This document shows, in pieces, positions 7,227 through 11,665 of a stretch of 11,665 nt of DNA (its first letter is position 1; each line of letters starts with the position of its first letter). Origin of the DNA: Acidovorax sp. (GTDB taxonomy: Bacteria > Pseudomonadota > Gammaproteobacteria > Burkholderiales > Burkholderiaceae_C); contig JASLFM010000125.1 of NCBI GenBank assembly GCA_030150585.1, forward strand, positions 1 to 11,665, in the 5' to 3' direction. Below the pieces are notes generated by a model that saw only the letters and a program-made list of their open reading frames with translations, did no database searches and was not told where the DNA came from. A program made the translations under genes and the position numbers.

Positions 7227-7415
7227 ATGGACTGGGGTGACAACCTGTGGGCCGCGCTCGCGCTGTTGCTGGTGCTTGAGGGGCTGCTTCCCCTCATCGC
7301 ACCGGGCGCGTGGCGCAGGCTCTTCTTGCAGCTCATGGCGCTGCGCGACGGGCAGATCCGCTTCTTCGCCCTGCTGTGCATTCTGGCAGGGCTGGCGATG
7401 CTGGCCATGGTCTGA
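7227..7415 (+). CDS. Small inner-membrane protein, DUF2065 (YjeT-like)
   Basis: The product is 62 residues with two hydrophobic helices: about 6-25 (NLWAALALLLVLEGLLPLIA) and about 43-62 (GQIRFFALLCILAGLAMLAM without the first residues). They are joined by a basic loop with the motif PGAWRRLFLQL. The E-G-L-L-P start, the W-R-R loop and the second helix match what I know of DUF2065/YjeT, a short protein found beside hflC in E. coli and in many Proteobacteria. Its biochemical role is not known. The 30-nt spacing after hflC suggests it is in the hfl operon, so a link to the HflKC-FtsH complex is a reasonable inference. No clear Shine-Dalgarno precedes ATG 7227. Confidence 0.85.
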   Translation: MDWGDNLWAALALLLVLEGLLPLIAPGAWRRLFLQLMALRDGQIRFFALLCILAGLAMLAMV

Positions 7416-7448
7416 GCATGCCAAGGCGGCACCGCGGCGCTCCGCATA

Positions 7449-7477
7449 TTGGGGGCCGCAGGTGGACCCGGTAGAAT
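7449..7477 (+). promoter_or_regulatory. Sigma70-type promoter for hisZ-purA-prt
   Basis: A -35 box TTGGGG (7449-7454) is separated by 17 bp from a near-consensus -10 box TAGAAT (7472-7477). Transcription would start at about 7484, giving a leader of about 22 nt before the hisZ ATG at 7506. It lies in the 90-nt gap after the DUF2065 gene, the natural break between the hfl group and the nucleotide group. The predicted start also excludes an upstream in-frame TTG (7449) as the hisZ start codon. Confidence 0.65.
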
Positions 7478-7505
7478 CACGTTTTTAACAGCCTCCCCCT
7501 TCTCC

Positions 7506-8654
7506 ATGTCTGCCTGGGTCCTGCCGGATCACATTGCCGATGTTCTGCCTTCCGAGGCGCGGCACATCGAAGAATTGCGTCGCGGGCTGCTCGATACGGC
7601 GCGTGGCTATGGTTACGAGCTGGTCATGCCGCCGCTGCTCGAGCACCTCGAGTCCCTGCTGACGGGTACGGGCGAAGCTCTGGACCTCCAAACCTTCAAG
7701 CTCGTCGACCAGCTTTCCGGCCGGTCGCTGGGCTTGCGCGCCGATACAACGCAGCAGGTGGCCCGCATCGATGCGCACTTGCTCAACCGCCAGGCCGTCA
7801 CGCGGCTGTGCTACTGCGGCCCCGTGCTGCACACCCGGCCCGACCGGCCCCATGCCACGCGCGAACCGCTGCAGTTCGGTGCCGAGATCTATGGGCACGC
7901 GGGTCTGGAGGCCGACCTGGAGGCGTTGCGGCTCTCCCTCGACTGCCTGCGTGTGGCCGATGTGCGCGACTTCAGCGTGGACCTGGCCGACGTGCGCATC
8001 GTGCGCAGCCTGCTGGCCGGAGTGATGGTCGATGGGCAGGTGCTGCGGGCCGTGCATATGGCGTTGGCGACCAAGGATGCCAGCGAGCTCGCGGCATTGA
8101 CGCGCGGCTTTCCTGCTGCATCGCGCGATGGCTTGCAGGCTCTGCTCTCGCTCTATGGCGACGCCCACGTGCTGGATGAGGCAGAGAAAGCCCTGAAATC
8201 CATGCCATGCGTGGCCGAGACGTTATCGAATTTGCGCTGGATAGCGTCCCGCCTCGGCGACGTGAGGGTCACGTTCGACCTGGCCGATCTGCGTGGTTAT
8301 GCCTATTACAGCGGCATGCGCTTTGGTGTCTATGCCCGCGGTGCCAGTGATGCGCTGGTGCGCGGTGGCCGCTACGACGAGGTGGGAGCTGTCTTTGGGC
8401 GCAACCGTCCTGCGGCGGGCTTCAGCCTCGACGTCAAACAGCTGGTAGCCGTGGTGCCGCCGCGTCCGCTCAAGGCCGCCATCCGCGCGCCTTGGGGTGA
8501 GGCACCAGACATGAATGCCGCCATCGCAGCCCTGCGCGGCCGCGGGGAAACGGTGGTGTGTGTGCTGCCGGGCCATGAGAGCGAGGTGGACGAGTTTTGT
8601 TGTGATCGGGAGCTCGTGAACATCGCAGGGCAGTGGGCTGTGCGGGCCATTTGA
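7506..8654 (+). CDS. hisZ: ATP phosphoribosyltransferase regulatory subunit HisZ
   Basis: The product is 382 residues. HisZ is a catalytically dead paralogue of histidyl-tRNA synthetase that pairs with the short form of HisG to make an active, histidine-sensitive ATP phosphoribosyltransferase, the first step of histidine synthesis. The class II synthetase core is visible: LPDHIADVLPSEA at 6-18, YELVMPPLLEHLESLL at 37-52, LGLRADTTQQVARI at 75-88, a degenerate motif 2 region (GPVLHTRPDRPHATREPLQFG, 105-125) and a motif 3-like end (GGRYDEVGAVFGRNRPAAGF, 287-306). There is no anticodon-binding domain, and the synthetase-specific histidine-binding sequences are eroded, which separates HisZ from HisS. 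ATG 7506 is chosen because it begins the family-typical N-terminus and lies just after the predicted transcription start. No good Shine-Dalgarno is seen. purA follows after 28 nt. Confidence 0.94.
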   Translation: MSAWVLPDHIADVLPSEARHIEELRRGLLDTARGYGYELVMPPLLEHLESLLTGTGEALDLQTFKLVDQLSGRSLGLRADTTQQVARIDAHLLNRQAVTRLCYCGPVLHTRPDRPHATREPLQFGAEIYGHAGLEADLEALRLSLDCLRVADVRDFSVDLADVRIVRSLLAGVMVDGQVLRAVHMALATKDASELAALTRGFPAASRDGLQALLSLYGDAHVLDEAEKALKSMPCVAETLSNLRWIASRLGDVRVTFDLADLRGYAYYSGMRFGVYARGASDALVRGGRYDEVGAVFGRNRPAAGFSLDVKQLVAVVPPRPLKAAIRAPWGEAPDMNAAIAALRGRGETVVCVLPGHESEVDEFCCDRELVNIAGQWAVRAI

Positions 8655-8682
8655 AGCATTTGAAAATCAACCGGGTTTGGAA

Positions 8683-10059
8683 ATGAAGACAAGCAAAGGT
8701 CGCAATGTGGTCGTGGTCGGCACCCAGTGGGGTGACGAAGGCAAAGGCAAGCTGGTGGATTGGCTCACCGAATCTGCACAAGGCGTGGTGCGCTTCCAGG
8801 GCGGCCACAATGCGGGCCATACCCTCGTGATCAATGGCGTGAAGACGGCGCTGCACCTGATTCCCTCCGGCATCATGCGCCCCGGCGTGAAGTGCTACAT
8901 CGGCAATGGCGTAGTGCTCTCGGCTGCCAAGCTGTTCGAAGAAATCGAAGGTCTGGAAAAGGCGGGCGTGGAAGTGCGCTCGCGCCTGCGTGTGAGCGAA
9001 GCCTGCCCGCTGATTCTGCCGTTCCACGCGGCGCTGGACGTGGCGCGCGAGGCCGCGCGCGAGCACGGTGGCGCCGAGAAGATCGGCACCACGGGCCGTG
9101 GCATCGGCCCGGCCTACGAGGACAAGATCGCGCGCCGCGCGCTGCGCGTGCAGGATCTCAAGTACCCTGAGCGCTTTGCCTCCAAACTGCGCGAGCTGCT
9201 CGCGCTGCATAACCATGTGCTGCAGACCTTCCTGGGTTCGGGCAGCTTCACGTTTGGCGACGCGCTCAAGCCGTATATCCGCGACGGCGCGGTGCAGTTC
9301 GAACCCGTCTACGAAGAGGCAATGCGCCACGCCGAGCTGCTCAAGCCCATGATGGCCGACGTATCGCGCGAGCTGAACGAGGCCCACCAGGCAGGCGCCA
9401 ACCTGCTGTTCGAAGGCGCGCAAGGCACGCTGCTCGACGTGGACCATGGCACCTATCCCTATGTCACTTCGAGCAATTGCGTTGCGGGCAACGCAGCCGC
9501 GGGCTCCGGCGTGGGGCCTGGCATGCTGCATTACATCCTGGGCATCACCAAGGCCTACTGCACGCGCGTGGGTGGCGGCCCGTTCCCAACGGAGTTGGAG
9601 TGGGAGAAGCCCGGTACACCTGGCTACCACATGAGCACTGTGGGTGCCGAGAAAGGCGTGACCACGGGCCGCAGCCGCCGTTGCGGCTGGTTCGATGCAG
9701 CGTTGCTCAAGCGCAGTGCGCAGGTCAATGGCCTGTCCGGTCTGTGCATCACCAAGCTCGATGTACTGGACGGCCTGCAGGAGCTGCAGCTGTGCGTGGG
9801 CTATGAACTCGATGGTGCACGCATCGACCTGCTGCCCATGGGGGCCGATGAAATCGCTCGCTGCAAGCCCATTTACGAAATCCTGCCCGGCTGGAGTGAG
9901 TCGACGGTGGGTGTGACGGTGTATGAGCAGTTGCCCCAGAATGCCCGCAATTACCTGGAGCGCATCACGCAGGTCACGGGGGTGCCGATCGCCATGATCT
10001 CCACCAGCCCGGACCGGGATCACACCATCATGATGACCCATCCCTACCAGGCTGGCTGA
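8683..10059 (+). CDS. purA: Adenylosuccinate synthetase
   Basis: The product is 458 residues. It joins IMP and aspartate using GTP to make adenylosuccinate, the committed step to AMP. The N-terminal phosphate loop is GTQWGDEGKGK (13-23), with the catalytic Asp at 18 and the catalytic His at 46 in GGHNAGHT, matching E. coli D13 and H41. Further family segments are TTGRGIGPAYEDK for IMP binding, LLFEGAQGTLLDVDHGTYP, the TTGRSRRCGWFD loop and the guanine-specifying TKLD. The protein is about 25 residues longer than E. coli PurA; I see no inserted foreign domain. Start is ATG 8683, two codons after an in-frame TTG; the Shine-Dalgarno is weak. The gene is probably cotranscribed with hisZ and the downstream phosphoribosyltransferase. 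Confidence 0.98.
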   Translation: MKTSKGRNVVVVGTQWGDEGKGKLVDWLTESAQGVVRFQGGHNAGHTLVINGVKTALHLIPSGIMRPGVKCYIGNGVVLSAAKLFEEIEGLEKAGVEVRSRLRVSEACPLILPFHAALDVAREAAREHGGAEKIGTTGRGIGPAYEDKIARRALRVQDLKYPERFASKLRELLALHNHVLQTFLGSGSFTFGDALKPYIRDGAVQFEPVYEEAMRHAELLKPMMADVSRELNEAHQAGANLLFEGAQGTLLDVDHGTYPYVTSSNCVAGNAAAGSGVGPGMLHYILGITKAYCTRVGGGPFPTELEWEKPGTPGYHMSTVGAEKGVTTGRSRRCGWFDAALLKRSAQVNGLSGLCITKLDVLDGLQELQLCVGYELDGARIDLLPMGADEIARCKPIYEILPGWSESTVGVTVYEQLPQNARNYLERITQVTGVPIAMISTSPDRDHTIMMTHPYQAG

Positions 10060-10091
10060 GCCCCTGGATCGACAACCACCCATATGTATGC

Positions 10092-10095
10092 GGAG
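10092..10095 (+). promoter_or_regulatory. Ribosome binding site deciding the phosphoribosyltransferase start
   Basis: GGAG lies 6 nt before ATG 10102. It favours this start over the in-frame ATG 10084, which has no Shine-Dalgarno. Confidence 0.6.
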
Positions 10096-10101
10096 CGCTC
10101 C

Positions 10102-10626
10102 ATGCTGACCGAAGACGGCAAACATCTCTATGTAAGCTACGACGAATACCATAACCTGATCGAGAAGCTGGCCCTAAAGGTTCACCAATCGGGCTGGGAG
10201 TTCGACACCATCCTGTGCCTTGCGCGCGGGGGCATGCGTCCTGGCGACATACTGAGCCGCATCTTCGACAAACCGCTGGCTATCATGTCCACGAGCTCGT
10301 ACCGTGCCGAAGCTGGCACTGTGCAGGGGCACCTGGACATTGCACGCTTCATCACCACGCCCAAGGGCGAGATCGCCGGCCGTGTGCTGCTGGTCGATGA
10401 CCTGGCCGATTCGGGGCACACCCTGAACGCCGTCATCCAGATGCTCAAGACCAACTACTCGCCCATCACGGAGCTGCGCAGTGCGGTGATATGGACGAAG
10501 GGCATGTCCACCTTCACGCCGGACTACTCTGTGGAGTACTTGCCCACCAACCCCTGGATCCACCAACCCTTCGAAGGCTATGACAGCCTGAGTCCGGACA
10601 AGCTGCTGGAGAAGTGGAAGCTCTAA
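10102..10626 (+). CDS. Type I phosphoribosyltransferase, probably purine (hypoxanthine/guanine/xanthine) salvage
   Basis: The product is 174 residues, the size of bacterial 6-oxopurine phosphoribosyltransferases. The PRPP-binding signature VLLVDDLADSGHTL is at 95-108, with two acidic residues followed by the phosphate loop. Earlier, DTILCLARGGMRPGDILSR (35-53) is the first beta-strand and the pyrophosphate-binding loop. It would transfer the phosphoribosyl group of PRPP to a base in the cytosol. Position directly after purA (42 nt) supports a purine substrate; the C-terminal hood segment (PWIHQPFEGYDSL) resembles Gpt/Hpt-like enzymes. The exact base cannot be read from the sequence. ATG 10102 is preferred because of its ribosome binding site; ATG 10084 would add six residues. 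An intrinsic terminator starts 18 nt after the stop. Confidence 0.88.
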   Translation: MLTEDGKHLYVSYDEYHNLIEKLALKVHQSGWEFDTILCLARGGMRPGDILSRIFDKPLAIMSTSSYRAEAGTVQGHLDIARFITTPKGEIAGRVLLVDDLADSGHTLNAVIQMLKTNYSPITELRSAVIWTKGMSTFTPDYSVEYLPTNPWIHQPFEGYDSLSPDKLLEKWKL

Positions 10627-10644
10627 AAGAGCCTCCCGAGAACG

Positions 10645-10668
10645 AAGAGCCCCGCTGGGGCTCTTTTT
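10645..10668 (+). terminator. Intrinsic (Rho-independent) terminator of the hisZ-purA-prt unit
   Basis: AAGAGCCCC (10645-10653) and GGGGCTCTT (10657-10665) form a perfect 9-bp stem with a GCT loop. The T-run continues to 10668 (TTTTT at 10664-10668). It isolates the protein operon from the rRNA promoters that begin about 40 bp downstream. Confidence 0.93.
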
Positions 10669-10709
10669 CATGGGAAGTGGCAACACTTCAATAAATTGCC
10701 TCAAACCCG

Positions 10710-10718
10710 TGCTATAGT
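10710..10718 (+). promoter_or_regulatory. rrn promoter P1, extended -10 type
   Basis: TGC followed by TATAGT (-10 at 10713-10718) makes an extended -10 element. No good -35 is found at the normal distance; TTCAAT at 10687-10692 would need a 20-bp spacer. TTCGCTG follows at 10727-10733, 14 nt after the -10 begins, nearly as in the three downstream promoters. Confidence 0.5.
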
Positions 10719-10805
10719 CACGCCTCTTCGCTGCAAGGGCGGCCCGGGATGAAAGACTCCTAGGATGTCGGTGGTGAAGGGGTTGAAGAACTTCACTCGT
10801 TTTGG

Positions 10806-10833
10806 TTCAGGCTTGCAAAAGTTGGGCTACAAT
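10806..10833 (+). promoter_or_regulatory. rrn promoter P2 with weak -35
   Basis: The -10 box is TACAAT (10828-10833). The best -35 is the poor TTCAGG (10806-10811) at 16 bp. A TTGCAA at 10813-10818 is only 9 bp from the -10 and cannot serve it. GGCTTCGCTG begins 10 nt after the start of the -10, exactly as in P3 and P4. Confidence 0.5.
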
Positions 10834-10837
10834 GGAG

Positions 10838-10847
10838 GGCTTCGCTG
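10838..10847 (+). repeat. Shared initially transcribed sequence, copy at P2
   Basis: GGCTTCGCTG, identical to the sequence at the same offset from the -10 in P3 (10951-10960) and P4 (11051-11060). The P1 version keeps only TTCGCTG (10727-10733). Confidence 0.75.
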
Positions 10848-10851
10848 CTTG

Positions 10852-10885
10852 GAGGTGTGCTGCTGTGATGGTGGTGCTGATCGAG
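10852..10885 (+). repeat. Inter-promoter module, copy 1 (after P2)
   Basis: Ordered short blocks GAGGTG (10852), CTGCTG (10860), GGTGGTG (10870) and TGATCGAG (10878-10885) recur in the same order after P3 at 10965-10996. A fainter trace, GGTGGTG at 10770-10776, follows P1. Confidence 0.6.
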
Positions 10886-10916
10886 GTGGCGGGGTAAAAA
10901 AGAAGTTAGACTTGAG

Positions 10917-10946
10917 TTGCAATCGGAGCGAAATCCGGTATATAAT
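10917..10946 (+). promoter_or_regulatory. rrn promoter P3
   Basis: TTGCAA (10917-10922), an 18-bp spacer and a perfect TATAAT (10941-10946). An A-rich stretch at about 10895-10910 sits at -58 to -43, where an UP element binds the RNA polymerase alpha subunit. Transcription would start near 10951-10953. Confidence 0.8.
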
Positions 10947-10963
10947 TCAAGGCTTCGCTGATC
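10944..10963 (+). repeat. 20-bp direct repeat, copy at P3
   Basis: AATTCAAGGCTTCGCTGATC overlaps the end of the P3 -10 box and runs through the predicted start site. An identical copy lies exactly 100 bp downstream. Confidence 0.9.
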
Positions 10964-10964
10964 A

Positions 10965-10996
10965 GAGGTGCTGCTGCTAACGTGGTGGTGATCGAG
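10965..10996 (+). repeat. Inter-promoter module, copy 2 (after P3)
   Basis: GAGGTG (10965), CTGCTG (10971), GGTGGTG (10984) and TGATCGAG (10989-10996) repeat the blocks of copy 1 about 111-114 bp downstream, with small indels between blocks. Confidence 0.6.
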
Positions 10997-11016
10997 AAAA
11001 GCGAATAACCTTCAAG

Positions 11017-11046
11017 TTGACAGTACTTTAAAAGCTGTGTTAGAAT
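11017..11046 (+). promoter_or_regulatory. rrn promoter P4, strongest and nearest to 16S
   Basis: A perfect TTGACA (11017-11022), an 18-bp spacer and TAGAAT (11041-11046). An A/T-rich UP-like stretch (GAGAAAAGCGAATAACC) lies at about 10994-11010. Transcription would start near 11051-11053, giving a leader of about 200 nt before mature 16S rRNA. Confidence 0.85.
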
Positions 11047-11063
11047 TCAAGGCTTCGCTGATC
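11044..11063 (+). repeat. 20-bp direct repeat, copy at P4
   Basis: This is the identical partner of 10944-10963, in the same place relative to the P4 -10 box. Confidence 0.9.
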
Positions 11064-11070
11064 GCAGCGA
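11055..11070 (+). other. 5' hairpin of the P4 transcript (boxB-like)
   Basis: TCGCTG (11055-11060) and CAGCGA (11065-11070) form a 6-bp stem with an ATCG loop, starting within a few nucleotides of the predicted transcript end. The left arm is part of the repeated sequence of P3/P4, but only P4 carries the right arm. It may stabilise the leader or act as a boxB element of rRNA antitermination. A second weaker candidate is GAAAGC (11076-11081) with GCTTTC (11097-11102). Confidence 0.5.
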
Positions 11071-11131
11071 GTCAAGAAAGCAAAGAGAAAATCGATGCTT
11101 TCGGGAACCTTAAAAATATACAGCCGATAAG

Positions 11132-11184
11132 CGTGGGCGTTTGAGGCGAGCAGCCAAGTTCTTTAGAACTATCAAACGCTCATG
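11132..11184 (+). other. Leader stem A enclosing the boxA-like element
   Basis: Positions 11132-11144 can pair with 11172-11184 over 13 consecutive base pairs, two of them G-U. The core GCGTTTGA / TCAAACGC is a perfect 8-bp inverted repeat. The 27-nt loop holds the boxA-like element. Confidence 0.6.
11158..11169 (+). promoter_or_regulatory. boxA-like antitermination element
   Basis: GTTCTTTAGAAC resembles the rRNA boxA core (E. coli TGCTCTTTAACA), which binds NusB-NusE for antitermination and rRNA maturation. It lies about 85 nt before 16S. It is also a near-palindrome: AGTTC / GAACT can form a 5-bp hairpin with a TTTA loop, which is unusual for boxA. Confidence 0.45.
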
Positions 11185-11225
11185 AGAAGAGAAGTGAAGT
11201 TCACTTCAATTCCGTTTTATGAGTG
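11177..11225 (+). other. Leader stem B with an internal hairpin
   Basis: CGCTCAT (11177-11183) pairs with ATGAGTG (11219-11225) over 7 bp with one G-U. Inside it, GAAGTGAA (11191-11198) and TTCACTTC (11200-11207) form a perfect inverted repeat. Stem B uses the same bases as the 3' arm of stem A, so the two cannot coexist. Confidence 0.5.
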
Positions 11226-11241
11226 AAAGTCGAAAGACTTT
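11226..11241 (+). other. GAAA tetraloop hairpin just before 16S
   Basis: AAAGTC (11226-11231), loop GAAA (11232-11235), GACTTT (11236-11241): a perfect 6-bp GNRA hairpin ending about 13 nt before the 16S 5' end. The E. coli 16S leader has a comparable small hairpin (GTC-GCAA-GAC type). Confidence 0.6.
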
Positions 11242-11254
11242 AAATTTCAAGATC

Positions 11255-11665
<411 letters not shown>

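Larger units (their letters stand above)
11053..11254 (+). other. rRNA operon leader (5' external transcribed region of 16S)
   Basis: This is the stretch from the predicted P4 start to the 16S 5' end. It has lower GC than the coding part, holds no gene, and contains a boxB-like hairpin, a boxA-like element and several stems listed separately. It is expected to be removed by RNase III and other RNases. The partner strand of the processing stem would lie after 16S, outside this window. Confidence 0.8.

Noticed and set aside
8470..10152. A 560-codon minus-strand frame over purA, and a similar 551-codon frame at 4716-6371 over hflK.
   Set aside because: Both are antisense shadows of conserved genes and have no plausible ribosome binding site or recognisable domain.
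10625..10667. AAAAGAGCC at 10625-10633 can also pair with GGCTCTTTT at 10659-10667, giving a possible antiterminator for the purine-unit terminator.
   Set aside because: The alternative has 9 bp with a 25-nt loop, against a 9-bp GC-rich stem with a 3-nt loop. The local terminator should always win, and there is no sign of a ligand or leader peptide.
10765..10980. A 71-codon plus-strand frame in the rRNA promoter region.
   Set aside because: It overlaps promoters P2 and P3 and the repeated modules, has a Cys/Gly-rich product without domain, and ends in repeat sequence. It is best explained as chance.

Overview
The window is a slice of a high-GC betaproteobacterial chromosome, almost certainly family Comamonadaceae (Acidovorax / Alicycliphilus / Diaphorobacter / Comamonas type). 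Three things point there: the first ~410 nt of a 16S rRNA gene, the protein sequences, and the gene order hisS-yfgM-bamB-der-hfq-hflX-hflK-hflC-hisZ-purA, which is familiar in Burkholderiales. I cannot fix the genus from the sequence alone. Every protein gene is on the + strand, and all look intact except the fragment at the left edge.

Layout. Positions 1-59 hold the end of a gene that is probably hisS. Positions 75-3280 hold a closely packed envelope/ribosome group: a YfgM-like membrane-anchored TPR protein, the BamB lipoprotein (overlapping yfgM by one base) and the double GTPase Der. Positions 3381-7415 hold hfq, hflX, hflK, hflC and a 62-residue DUF2065 membrane protein: RNA chaperone, ribosome-associated GTPase and regulators of the FtsH protease. 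A good sigma70-type promoter at 7449-7477 starts a nucleotide/histidine block: hisZ, purA and a purine-type phosphoribosyltransferase, closed by a strong intrinsic terminator at 10645-10668.

Positions 10669-11254 hold no protein gene. They form the control region and leader of a ribosomal RNA operon: four promoter-like elements spaced 100-115 bp apart, three of which share the same initially transcribed sequence, then a leader with several hairpins, a boxA-like element and two mutually exclusive long stems. The 16S rRNA gene begins at about 11255 and runs off the right edge.

The protein-coding part is conserved core genome and I see no new system there. No mobile element, CRISPR array, tRNA or phage gene is visible. 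The most interesting structure is the rRNA promoter array, which looks built by repeated duplication of a ~100 bp module, and the alternative folding of its leader. Secondary points are a nested hairpin in the der-hfq gap, a His in place of an Arg in the Hfq rim patch, and a G8 tract inside hflK.
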